Below are positions 1 through 6,604 of a stretch of 64,000 nucleotides of DNA, piece by piece. A model generated the notes under the pieces. That model made no database searches, was not told where the DNA came from, and saw nothing but the letters and a program-made list of their open reading frames with translations. Numbering within the stretch: the first letter of the stretch is position 1; every line of letters starts with the position of its first letter. The DNA comes from Candidatus Berkelbacteria bacterium RIFCSPLOWO2_01_FULL_50_28. Lineage in GTDB: Bacteria > Patescibacteria > UBA1384 > 2-12-FULL-50-11. The position numbers and the translations under genes were made by a program. Location of the stretch: the NCBI GenBank assembly GCA_001774395.1, contig MEZX01000003.1, positions 11,342 through 75,341 of the forward strand. Reading direction: 5' to 3'.

Positions 1-2
1 TG

Positions 3-131
3 AACACCCTACTGGTCGGCCCGTTGCCGGACGAAGGCGAAACCTGCAAATGGTGCGCCTACCGCCACAAAGGCGAAGAGATTGCTCACCACCTCCAGTC
101 TTTGCCAACCGGCGACGAGCCACCGTTTTAG
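3..131 (+). CDS. C-terminal end of a PD-(D/E)XK nuclease-family protein (partial)
   Basis: Only the last 42 codons are inside the window; the reading frame is open from the first bases and stops with TAG at 129-131. The tail carries CKWCAYRHKGEE. This CxxC pattern matches the C-terminal cysteine cluster (iron-sulfur type) of Cas4/AddB-like PD-(D/E)XK nucleases, which act in DNA processing and recombination. The catalytic motifs lie upstream of the window, so the family call rests on this tail alone. It could also be another cysteine-cluster protein. Confidence 0.55.
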   Translation, partial: NTLLVGPLPDEGETCKWCAYRHKGEEIAHHLQSLPTGDEPPF

Positions 132-202
132 CAAAAATTATTAAAGAAGGATGTGACGAATGCGTCTATCACTCGGGCCGAAGCGAAATTTTGAGTGAGT
201 AG

Positions 203-208
203 TATAAT
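203..208 (+). promoter_or_regulatory. -10 element (TATAAT) of the gene at 218
   Basis: A perfect TATAAT ends 9 nt before the ATG at 218, leaving almost no room for a 5' leader. This is one of several such cases in the window. Confidence 0.6.
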
Positions 209-217
209 CAAGGCAGA

Positions 218-781
218 ATGAAAAGAAAAAATTTACTATTTGGTGGAGTGCTAGTTCTTCTTTTAGCTGTTGGGTATATTCTCTACTCACCAAATCAGGC
301 AAGCGAACAAAACACTAGCGTTTCTTCGGCTGAAGAAACTTTTACAGAACTTGATTTTTCTGCTGAGCAGCTCAAGGATTACTATATCGTCTATGAAAAT
401 CCATTCGTGATTGCCATACGAACTTCATTGAACAATTACTTGGACGGGAATATTGATACTGGATTCGGAGATACCACAACAGCAATCGATTCAAGCACGG
501 GTGATGACGGTACGGTTTACGGCCTAGATTCATTTGACAAGGAATACTATCAAAGTAAATTCATTGTCTTTGCGAGGAATGAATACAATTGGGGTGGTGA
601 ACTGATCAATATCGTATTTGTTGATAAACCGGACAAACTCTTTACTGCATGGATGTACAAGGGTGCTAGCGGATATGAGATGAGAGGATTCTCGCAAAAT
701 ACTACTTTCGGTGCTCCTGAAATGAAAAAATTCAATCAACAATACGCAAAATTCTTTAGAGATACCGAGCACAGTTTGTAA
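218..781 (+). CDS. membrane-anchored hypothetical protein
   Basis: 187 residues. A short basic N-terminus (MKRKN) is followed by one hydrophobic segment at about residues 6-24 and a serine/threonine/glutamate-rich linker, then a soluble domain of about 140 residues. This is the layout of a single-pass protein whose bulk is outside the cell. There is no cysteine lipobox. I do not recognise the domain. The gene stands alone with its own TATAAT 9 nt before the start, so its mRNA is probably leaderless. Its architecture resembles several other single-pass proteins here (2249-2917, 35577-37474, 62065-63303), but I see no clear sequence relationship. Confidence 0.75.
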   Translation: MKRKNLLFGGVLVLLLAVGYILYSPNQASEQNTSVSSAEETFTELDFSAEQLKDYYIVYENPFVIAIRTSLNNYLDGNIDTGFGDTTTAIDSSTGDDGTVYGLDSFDKEYYQSKFIVFARNEYNWGGELINIVFVDKPDKLFTAWMYKGASGYEMRGFSQNTTFGAPEMKKFNQQYAKFFRDTEHSL

Positions 782-870
782 AGAATTAATTCCAACAATC
801 TTAGGTCGCCGGCGGAATCAACCAACCAATCCGCAAATTATGCTGTCCGATAAACTCGCAATCAATCCCG

Positions 871-895
871 GGCTCTGGATTTTCGTGCAATTCTC
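871..895 (+). repeat. short intergenic repeat, copy 1 of 4 (core CTCTGGATTTT)
   Basis: GGCTCTGGATTTTCGTGCAATT; related copies occur at 1275-1309, 1850-1875 and 2956-2990, all on the plus strand and all in intergenic or leader DNA. Function unknown. Confidence 0.45.
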
Positions 896-998
896 TCCCC
901 AACACCTTGACCTTACAGGGGAAATATGAAATAATTCCGACCGTGTTGAGGGGTAATAACAACGCAAGTCACATTGCGCTCAATACAGGGAGACAGTA

Positions 999-1190
999 AT
1001 GCCAGACATGATAACGTTCAGATGGGGAGACAAGCAGTACACTGCTCCCCGGGTAGTACAGACCGACGATCTGTTGATCCGGCTTCCCGACGGCACGATC
1101 CTCAAGGTTCTGGAGTGGACGAAGGATGATCCGCCCCAGCCCATGTCAATTGGAAATCTGAGGATCGAAGACGCGACGCAGTCAAGCTAA
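999..1190 (+). CDS. small hypothetical protein
   Basis: 63 residues with a good ribosome-binding site (AGGGAG, about 6 nt before the ATG). The start MPDMITFRWGDKQYTA and the regular alternation of hydrophobic and charged residues suggest a small beta-rich soluble protein. No membrane segment or known motif is visible. An imperfect hairpin at 1210-1249 follows and may terminate transcription. I do not recognise the family; the call of a real gene rests on the start signals and clean isolation between neighbours. Confidence 0.6.
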   Translation: MPDMITFRWGDKQYTAPRVVQTDDLLIRLPDGTILKVLEWTKDDPPQPMSIGNLRIEDATQSS

Positions 1191-1209
1191 AACTCGCACG
1201 GTTCTTGCC

Positions 1210-1249
1210 AGGCGCTCAGCCCCAGTCTACAAGCTGGAGCTGGGCGCCA
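1210..1249 (+). terminator. imperfect hairpin after the 999-1190 gene
   Basis: GGCGCTCAGCCCCAG pairs with CTGGAGCTGGGCGCC (two wobble positions), followed by ATTTTCAT. It fits a weak intrinsic terminator. Confidence 0.5.
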
Positions 1250-1274
1250 TTTTCATACCCCAAACTTCCACCCG

Positions 1275-1309
1275 GGCTCTGGATATTTGCTCAATTTTTC
1301 GGTACAATT
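1275..1309 (+). repeat. short intergenic repeat, copy 2 of 4
   Basis: Longest match to the copy at 2956-2990: a CTCTGGAT core, then TTTGCTCAATTTTTCGG and TACAAT. The TACAAT could serve as a -10 box for the gene starting near 1343. Confidence 0.45.
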
Positions 1310-1342
1310 TGGCGGCTGGAATATGTTTTCAGCGGGAGGCTC

Positions 1343-1801
1343 GTGTTGCGTACATTTATTGATTACTCACACTCCATTTTCAGTTTGGAGCCCGTGGGGG
1401 GCGTGTCTAGACAAGACCTGAGTGCGATAGTCGATGCTTTCAAAGCCAAGGGCATTAACCCCCATGATGAGACCTTCGATAGCGAACAGCATCGAGGAAG
1501 AAGGATCTTACTTTCAAGAGAGTGGACACTTAGCGATTTTTCAACCATTGCGACTTGTGACTTTCTCTTTGTCCTTCAGGAAGGTGTCCTGACCGAGAAG
1601 ATGCTACTGGACATAGGTTATTGTCTCAGCGAGACAATCCCAATTGTTGTCGCCGCCAAGTACGATATCTACGGTTCATGCATACCACACATCGGTGAGT
1701 TTTGTTTGCGTTGGCGGAGAGTTTCCGAGTTAGTCGAGCAAATAGCCGTTGCCGACTTTGCTAAGCTAAGTCGTAAAATCGCAAAACGAAATCCGACGTG
1801 A
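1343..1801 (+). CDS. hypothetical protein, possibly nucleoside 2-deoxyribosyltransferase-like
   Basis: The frame is open from 1205, but GGGAGG at 1334-1339 points to a start at GTG 1343 or TTG 1346, giving about 152 residues. The 46 upstream codons look like non-coding leader that includes a copy of the intergenic repeat. The segment DFSTIATCDFLFVLQEGVLT followed by a LDIGYCLSETIPIVVA-like stretch resembles the D...CD...G...EigyA..lgkPvi pattern of nucleoside 2-deoxyribosyltransferase-like folds. The usual catalytic glutamate is not obvious, so enzyme activity is not claimed. The stop codon lies within a strong terminator hairpin. Confidence 0.5.
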   Translation: MLRTFIDYSHSIFSLEPVGGVSRQDLSAIVDAFKAKGINPHDETFDSEQHRGRRILLSREWTLSDFSTIATCDFLFVLQEGVLTEKMLLDIGYCLSETIPIVVAAKYDIYGSCIPHIGEFCLRWRRVSELVEQIAVADFAKLSRKIAKRNPT

Positions 1802-1820
1802 GGGACTTGTTCCCTCACGT
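1796..1820 (+). terminator. intrinsic terminator
   Basis: Perfect 10-bp stem ACGTGAGGGA/TCCCTCACGT with loop CTTGT, followed by CATCCTTTT. It overlaps the stop codon of the preceding gene. Confidence 0.8.
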
Positions 1821-1849
1821 CATCCTTTTGCCCAAACCCCTCACCCAAA

Positions 1850-1875
1850 CTCTGGATTTTTACTACAAATTACTA
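1850..1875 (+). repeat. short intergenic repeat, copy 3 of 4
   Basis: CTCTGGATTTTTACTACAAATT, related to the copies at 871, 1275 and 2956. Confidence 0.4.
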
Positions 1876-1885
1876 AAGAAAAACT

Positions 1886-1914
1886 GGCTCGGTCGAAACA
1901 AGTTCAACCGAGCC
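1886..1914 (-). terminator. intrinsic terminator of the zinc-ribbon gene
   Basis: On the minus strand, GGCTCGGT/ACCGAGCC forms an 8-bp stem followed by AGTTTTTC, just after the stop of the 1931-2140 gene. Confidence 0.75.
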
Positions 1915-1930
1915 GATCCGGGAGTTCCGC

Positions 1931-2140
1931 TTATGTGAGCGGTTCAAGGTTCTCGCAACGCGGAGTGGGGCAGCGCAGTTCCCCTGGTACGGCCCTGACC
2001 GCATTGTGGCAGCTCGGGCAGATGAGGGTTTGCTGGTTCTCCACCAGCTGGCGAACTCCGGAGTCTGAGTGCAGAACTCCATCCACGCGATTCCACGAAT
2101 GTTCATCGGCGGGAATTGTCATAAGAACTTTTTGGGGCAT
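1931..2140 (-). CDS. small zinc-ribbon protein
   Basis: The start is placed at the ATG ending at 2140 because GGAGGAAGTA precedes it closely; an upstream in-frame methionine lacks this site. The product has 69 residues. Its C-terminal third has CPSC and CPTPRC about 14 residues apart, a zinc-ribbon arrangement typical of nucleic-acid or protein binding. The rest shows no motif I recognise. A perfect inverted repeat at 2174-2195 covers the likely -10 box (TATAGT), so the gene is probably controlled by a repressor. A strong terminator follows. Confidence 0.65.
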   Translation of the reverse strand: MPQKVLMTIPADEHSWNRVDGVLHSDSGVRQLVENQQTLICPSCHNAVRAVPGELRCPTPRCENLEPLT

Positions 2141-2173
2141 TACTTCCTTCCTCCGTGCGAGTTTGCACGCTGG

Positions 2174-2195
2174 GGTAACTATAGACACAGTTACC
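2174..2195 (-). promoter_or_regulatory. inverted-repeat operator over the zinc-ribbon gene promoter
   Basis: GGTAACT-N8-AGTTACC, with a minus-strand TATAGT (2179-2184) overlapping one arm. Such overlap is typical of repressor sites. Confidence 0.5.
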
Positions 2196-2248
2196 AAAAA
2201 GTCAACGATCCGGTTGGATTACCGCAATATATAAGTTCTAGGAGGAAA

Positions 2249-2917
2249 TCATTTAATGACAGAACCAGAAATTTGTGAAATTAATGTCGTTTTATCTTGT
2301 TGATAATTAGTTGAGTCGGTATGTAATCTGTACTCAATTGAAGAAGCTGGTTGACTATAAAGGAGAACACACCCAATTTGTACTGATTCGTCAACTCGAT
2401 CTTCAAGGCAACGATATTTGCCTGTAGAGATGCTCGTTGTTGGAATGATGACAGTTGGTTTTCTGTTAATTGGGTTTAAGGTTAAGGGGTAGTCCTCAAT
2501 GTTTTTTGGTACTGCAGCCCCAGATAATTTTAGGTACACAATTAATGATCTAGGGAAGCCAGTATAGAAATAATCTGTGTAAGCCAGCGTACTGCTATCT
2601 ACTACATCTTTGTTATCAGCAGCTTGTGAATCTGCAAGGGCTTTTGATTTCTCGTCAGGGAAAGCCACAGCATTTACGCCTTTCCCGAAAGGCCAGCCAG
2701 CTTCACTCATCCAATCATTTTGATTGGGAATAGCTACTTTAGTTTTACCCCCATCGACATTAATTTTTATTGAGTTGTCAATTGATTCTTCTGTCGTAGA
2801 TTTTTCTATCCCAGAGCTTTCCTTATCTGGTTGAAGATAGGCGTAAGTTGCGACTACGGCAATAAAAATGAATAAGAGCAATACCACTAAAACAAAGATT
2901 TTGCGCTGGGAGTTCAT
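2249..2917 (-). CDS. membrane-anchored hypothetical protein
   Basis: The frame opens at 2974, but the ATG at 2917 is preferred. It gives MNSQRKIFVLVVLLLF, a normal anchor, and a minus-strand TATCAT ends 6 nt before it. The product has about 222 residues: a membrane segment at about 6-27, an acidic/serine-rich linker, then a soluble outer domain with no motif I know. The gene is likely transcribed as a leaderless mRNA. A copy of the intergenic repeat lies just upstream. Confidence 0.7.
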   Translation of the reverse strand: MNSQRKIFVLVVLLLFIFIAVVATYAYLQPDKESSGIEKSTTEESIDNSIKINVDGGKTKVAIPNQNDWMSEAGWPFGKGVNAVAFPDEKSKALADSQAADNKDVVDSSTLAYTDYFYTGFPRSLIVYLKLSGAAVPKNIEDYPLTLNPINRKPTVIIPTTSISTGKYRCLEDRVDESVQIGCVLLYSQPASSIEYRLHTDSTNYQQDKTTLISQISGSVIK

Positions 2918-2955
2918 GAATAAATGATAACAATTTTTGCTAAATGTCGCATCGG

Positions 2956-2990
2956 GTTCTGGATTTTTGTTCAATTTTTTGATACAAATT
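2956..2990 (+). repeat. short intergenic repeat, copy 4 of 4
   Basis: TTCTGGATTTTTGTTCAATT followed by TTTTGATACAAATT; closest to the copy at 1275-1309. Confidence 0.45.
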
Positions 2991-3002
2991 GACGACTTTT
3001 TG

Positions 3003-3299
3003 CTAGCGGTTGGCGGCTAGGGCGTAAGGCAGAAAATACGCATCCCAACTCTTTGTGGTTTCGCCATATTGGTTATCGCTGTAAAACGAATCGGTAAAGA
3101 CTTCCCGAATACGAGCAATTTCTTTTAAAAACGGTCTGTTATTCGCGTCAGACAAACTCCAGTCGAGCAGCTCCAGCGCGCGTTCAGCTGCGCCTTCGGC
3201 GCGGCTAACATTGATGCCTTTCCATTTCATCGCTCGGCCGATTTCGCTGCCGATATTGCCGAATTGATAGTAGATATCATGCGACTGCCAGTCTGTCAT
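3003..3299 (-). CDS. hypothetical protein coupled to the DUF5674 gene
   Basis: 98 residues, mostly helical, beginning MTDWQSHDIYYQFGNIGSEI. It overlaps the upstream DUF5674 gene by 4 bp (ATGA), so the two are translationally coupled. The helical character and the pairing with a small partner recall two-gene toxin-antitoxin or HEPN-type arrangements. The R-x4-H motif of HEPN RNases is not evident, so no toxin function is claimed. Confidence 0.6.
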   Translation of the reverse strand: MTDWQSHDIYYQFGNIGSEIGRAMKWKGINVSRAEGAAERALELLDWSLSDANNRPFLKEIARIREVFTDSFYSDNQYGETTKSWDAYFLPYALAANR

Positions 3300-3673
3300 T
3301 TCACCAGTTCCGCAATGATTTTTCTAATTTTTCCTTGAATTTGTTGGTCTTCGACCGATCGGGAACGATTATTCTGTGACGGGCGGATATTGATCATCGA
3401 GTCGAATTCAATCAAATCGTCATCATTGGGACGGAGATTAATACCCCAAAGATCATTTTGCTTTGAGCCTCTCTCAAGTAAGAACGCTTCCTCGTCGGCG
3501 TGCATCACTCCGCCAATGGCCATAACACCGGAGTCGATGTCAACAACGGTTTTGACGAGTTCGCCACCAAATTGCTCATTGGCCTTTTTCTGGAGCAGTT
3601 CAATTGAAATGCATTTGTCGATTAGTTCTATTGCCATCAAGGATGATATTAGTTCATTCCGTCGCTTTTTCAT
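3296..3673 (-). CDS. DUF5674 family protein
   Basis: 125 residues. The central part (MAIGGVMHADEEAFLLERGS, then DLWGIN and EFDSMINIRPSQNNRSR) matches what I know of DUF5674, a small family common in Patescibacteria: acidic patch, DLWGIN, then an IRPSQ.NRS signature. The biochemical role of the family is unknown. It is the first gene of a two-gene operon with 3003-3299. The start at MKKRRNE is the only methionine ahead of the conserved region. Confidence 0.7.
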   Translation of the reverse strand: MKKRRNELISSLMAIELIDKCISIELLQKKANEQFGGELVKTVVDIDSGVMAIGGVMHADEEAFLLERGSKQNDLWGINLRPNDDDLIEFDSMINIRPSQNNRSRSVEDQQIQGKIRKIIAELVK

Positions 3674-3713
3674 ACCCTAAACTCTTGACTCTAACTGGTT
3701 AAGGAGGTATAGT

Positions 3714-4001
3714 TTGGCCTGTCGCGGAGGTTTAAAACCAGTGAGCAACCACGAACTTTGGATGTGGATTTCCGGAGTGATCGGATTCAGTTGCTTCGTG
3801 GTTATTCACTTCACGAAGCTCTTAAAGAATCCTCTGTATGCAGGACTTGTACAGCTAGCGTCCAACGTTTTCGTTTTCGTCAGCTGGGGCTCGGCTTACA
3901 TTAGCACTCGGGGATCATTCGCCCTTTTTGGAGTCATATTCCCGATTGTGACGGGGACCATTACCATTCGCACGTTACTGCGAGCACGACGTCAATCATA
4001 G
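3714..4001 (+). CDS. small multi-pass membrane protein
   Basis: 95 residues from TTG 3714 (AAGGAGG 6 nt upstream). A GTG at 3741 with its own GGAGG gives MSNHELW and may be the true start. Three hydrophobic stretches follow (about residues 17-35, 42-60 and 67-86), ending in a basic tail. The size and layout resemble small SemiSWEET/PQ-loop-like proteins, but no diagnostic motif is firm, so I leave it as a membrane protein. A strong terminator follows at once. Confidence 0.6.
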   Translation: MACRGGLKPVSNHELWMWISGVIGFSCFVVIHFTKLLKNPLYAGLVQLASNVFVFVSWGSAYISTRGSFALFGVIFPIVTGTITIRTLLRARRQS

Positions 4002-4027
4002 GCGCGAAGAGGATTCCCCTTCGCGCC
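4001..4027 (+). terminator. intrinsic terminator
   Basis: Perfect 9-bp stem GGCGCGAAG/CTTCGCGCC, followed by GCTTCTTTTTG. Confidence 0.85.
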
Positions 4028-4080
4028 GCTTCTTTTTGCCTAGATTTCCCCTTTAAAATAAAGAACGAGTGTCCTTTCAT

Positions 4081-4099
4081 GCGGCCGTTCCGTGGCCGC
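4081..4099. other. short hairpin upstream of the toxin-antitoxin operators
   Basis: GCGGCC-N7-GGCCGC. Role unknown. The rest of 4028-4148 shows nothing else I can name. Confidence 0.35.
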
Positions 4100-4148
4100 C
4101 CCATCTAGTTGCATTATTGGTTCTAACCCATAATCATTCCTAATTCAC

Positions 4149-4170
4149 CATATGCTATATATGGCATATG
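4149..4170. promoter_or_regulatory. palindromic operator 1 of the RelE-type module
   Basis: CATATGC-N8-GCATATG. It lies 100 bp upstream of the antitoxin, where autoregulatory toxin-antitoxin complexes usually bind. Confidence 0.5.
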
Positions 4171-4192
4171 AGCCCAGAAGCCGAGCATTCCG

Positions 4193-4210
4193 TATGTGGT
4201 ATACCACATA
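4193..4210. promoter_or_regulatory. perfect 18-bp palindrome, operator 2 of the RelE-type module
   Basis: TATGTGGTATACCACATA is fully self-complementary and lies 60 bp before the antitoxin start. It is a strong candidate for dimer binding in autoregulation. Confidence 0.55.
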
Positions 4211-4269
4211 AAGTGTATTTGGAGGTTTTTGGGTTGATCTTCGTTTGAAAAATCAATAAGATTTACTCA

Positions 4270-4446
4270 ATGAGTCCGACACAGGCGAAAAACTTAGAGT
4301 CTCGTATTGACCGCTTGGAAAAGCTGGTGGATGTTGTGTTGCGACAAGACGATCAGGATTGGCTGAGCGACCCCAAACTCGTCGCCAAACTCGATAAAAT
4401 TGCTGGCGATAAAACTCTAGTCTCCGAAAAAGCCGCCGGTATTTAA
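4270..4446 (+). CDS. putative antitoxin of the RelE-type pair
   Basis: 58 residues starting MSPTQAKNLESRIDRLEKLV, a heptad-like helix expected to dimerise, followed by an extended acidic tail that could wrap around a toxin. It lies 5 nt before the RelE/ParE-like toxin gene, with two palindromic sites upstream. I do not see a named antitoxin fold; the role is inferred from size, position and operators. Confidence 0.6.
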   Translation: MSPTQAKNLESRIDRLEKLVDVVLRQDDQDWLSDPKLVAKLDKIAGDKTLVSEKAAGI

Positions 4447-4451
4447 ATCCG

Positions 4452-4718
4452 ATGCCGGAGCTTTTCTACAAGCCCGGCGCTCTGCGGGTTGTCAAAAAGT
4501 TTACTGCCGTAGAAATAACTGAATACAAAAATGTGCTGGCCGAAATCAAGCAGTTTCCTGACGGCGGGAAATTTCTAAAGGGTTCGCTGAAGGGCTTGAG
4601 GAAGTGGAAATACAAAGTCCGGTCGATTCCCTACCGAATAGTTTACCTATTTGAAAATAACACGATTACGATAATCGCTGTTGGCAAACGCAAAGATTTT
4701 TACGAGCTGCTAAAGTAA
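4452..4718 (+). CDS. RelE/ParE-family toxin
   Basis: 88 residues. The pattern FLKGSLKGLRKWKYKVRSI followed by YRIVYLFENNTITIIAVGKRKDFY is the standard RelE/ParE superfamily core: a basic K/R-rich centre, R.iY..., then a final strand ending in a conserved kRkdfY. Members are ribosome-dependent mRNA endonucleases (RelE) or gyrase inhibitors (ParE); the sequence does not decide which. It is the second gene of the module with the antitoxin at 4270-4446. Confidence 0.8.
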   Translation: MPELFYKPGALRVVKKFTAVEITEYKNVLAEIKQFPDGGKFLKGSLKGLRKWKYKVRSIPYRIVYLFENNTITIIAVGKRKDFYELLK

Positions 4719-4784
4719 CCCACCCATCCATAATTCCGTCATCCCCAATTTTCCCTCAATCCTCTCTGCCGGAGGGACTGAGTT

Positions 4785-6602
4785 TTATTTTTTTGATTTG
4801 GCGCGCAAGGATGAGTTCAGGATTTTTTTGCGCAAGCGCAGCGACTTTGGCGTTACTTCCAATAGCTCGTCGTCTTCCAGAAAATCGATACACTGCTCCA
4901 GGCTCATAACAGTCGGCGGCGTTAATATAGTTGGATCTTCCGAACCAGCGGCGCGCATATTGGTTTTCTGTTTTTCTTTACAGACGTTCATCTCTAAATC
5001 GGTGTCGCGCGAATTCAAGCCGACAATCATCCCCTCGTAAACTGGGGTTTGCGGCAGTATGAAGGTGACGCCGCGCTCTTGCGCGTTATCCAAGCCAAAG
5101 ACCAGCGCCGTGCCAGTTTCGGAAGCTATTAAGGCACCGTTTCTCATACGATTGATGGCTGCACTAACCGGCTCAAAGTGCAGGAAGATAGAGTTCATCA
5201 CGGCCGTGCCGCGAGAGAGCGTAAGTAAAACATTTCGCAACCCTAAAAGACCGCGGGTCGGAATTTCAAACAGGAGGCGAGTTGTACCGTCCTCGTTCTC
5301 GCTTTGCTTGGTAAGTATCCCTTTGCGCCGACCGACTTCGCCGGTGATTGAGCTGGCGTACGGACTTTCAACGTCGACGGTTAGCTCTTCAATCGGTTCT
5401 TGTACCTTACCGTCAATAACTTTGGTTATAACTTGTGGTTTGCCGATCTGGAGCTCAAATCCTTCGCGACGCATGGTTTCAATAAAGACCGACAGGTGCA
5501 GTTCGCCTCGGCCGGACAAAATATATTCGTTGTTCTCACCCGCTTCCATTCGAAGCGAAACGTTCACTTCCAGCTCTTTCAAAATTCGTTCGTGAATTTT
5601 TTGGCTAACTAGTTGCGTGCCTTCGCGGCCGATAAACGGTGACGTATTGGCGGAGACGGCCATTTTAAGCGTTGGCTCGGCGATGGCGATGGTCGGCAGG
5701 GCCTCAGGACTAGCACCGTCAGCGATCGTATCGCCGATGCGGCAGTTCTTCACTCCGGTAAGGGCAACAATATCGCCGGAAACTGCTTGCTCAACCTGCA
5801 GCCGCTTGAGGCCATGATTGACATAAACTCGGTCGATTTTGGCGTTTTCGCGGAAACCCTCGGGCGTGCCGATGGAAACGGTCAGCCCTGGCTTGGCGAC
5901 ACCGCGCGTAATTTTGCCGATAGCGTATTTGCCCTGGAAACTATCCCAGTCCAGCGCTGAAACGAGCATTTGGAACGGCTCGTTATCGGCCTTGGTCGGG
6001 GCCGGTGCGTGCTCAAGAATCGCCTCAAAAATTGGATTCAAATTAGCCGGCTCGTGTTGCTCGGCGACCGTGGGCATATAAGACCAGGCCTTACCCTCGC
6101 GGCCGATGGCGTAATAAATTGGAAATTCCAGCTGTGTGACGTCGGTAGCCAAATCCAAAAATAAATTCGAAGTTTCGCGGATGACTTTTTCAATTTGCGA
6201 ATCCGGTTTGTCGATTTTGTTAATAACCACAATTGGCCGGAGCCCCATTTCCAGCGCCTTTTTCAGGACGAATTTGGTTTGCGGCATCGGACCTTCTTTG
6301 GCGTCGATGATTAGAAGCGCGCTGTCGGTCATATTGAGGGTGCGTTCTACTTCACCGCCAAAGTCGGCGTGACCCGGGGTGTCGACGATATTTATTTTGA
6401 TGCCGTTGTAAGATACAGCAGTATTTTTGGCCAAAATTGTGATGCCGCGCTCGCGCTCTTGATCGTTGGAATCCATAATCAAGTCTTGCGACATCTCGGC
6501 CTCGTTGTCGCGGAATGTTTTTGATTGCTTCAGCAAACCGTCCACCAGAGTGGTTTTGCCGTGATCAACGTGAGCAATTACCGCGACGTTTCGGATAGGC
6601 AT
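4785..6602 (-). CDS. typA: TypA/BipA translational GTPase
   Basis: 605 residues, full length for the family. The G-domain motifs are intact: AHVDHGKTTL (P-loop, about 10-19), RERGITI, DTPGHADFGGEV (G3), NKID (G4). The EF-G-like domains III and V and the TypA-specific C-terminal domain follow, ending in a basic SLRAKSKK tail. TypA binds the ribosome and supports 50S assembly and growth at low temperature or under stress. It starts 2 nt after the DEAD-box helicase gene stops, so the two form an operon of RNA/ribosome-remodelling enzymes. Confidence 0.97.
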   Translation of the reverse strand: MPIRNVAVIAHVDHGKTTLVDGLLKQSKTFRDNEAEMSQDLIMDSNDQERERGITILAKNTAVSYNGIKINIVDTPGHADFGGEVERTLNMTDSALLIIDAKEGPMPQTKFVLKKALEMGLRPIVVINKIDKPDSQIEKVIRETSNLFLDLATDVTQLEFPIYYAIGREGKAWSYMPTVAEQHEPANLNPIFEAILEHAPAPTKADNEPFQMLVSALDWDSFQGKYAIGKITRGVAKPGLTVSIGTPEGFRENAKIDRVYVNHGLKRLQVEQAVSGDIVALTGVKNCRIGDTIADGASPEALPTIAIAEPTLKMAVSANTSPFIGREGTQLVSQKIHERILKELEVNVSLRMEAGENNEYILSGRGELHLSVFIETMRREGFELQIGKPQVITKVIDGKVQEPIEELTVDVESPYASSITGEVGRRKGILTKQSENEDGTTRLLFEIPTRGLLGLRNVLLTLSRGTAVMNSIFLHFEPVSAAINRMRNGALIASETGTALVFGLDNAQERGVTFILPQTPVYEGMIVGLNSRDTDLEMNVCKEKQKTNMRAAGSEDPTILTPPTVMSLEQCIDFLEDDELLEVTPKSLRLRKKILNSSLRAKSKK

Positions 6603-6604
6603 TT

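Noticed and set aside
1205..1342. N-terminal extension of the 1343 gene
   Set aside because: It translates the intergenic repeat and a terminator hairpin; the ribosome site is at 1334-1339.
5059..5595. Long plus-strand open frame antisense to typA
   Set aside because: Shadow of a strongly conserved gene; no start signal and composition typical of antisense frames.
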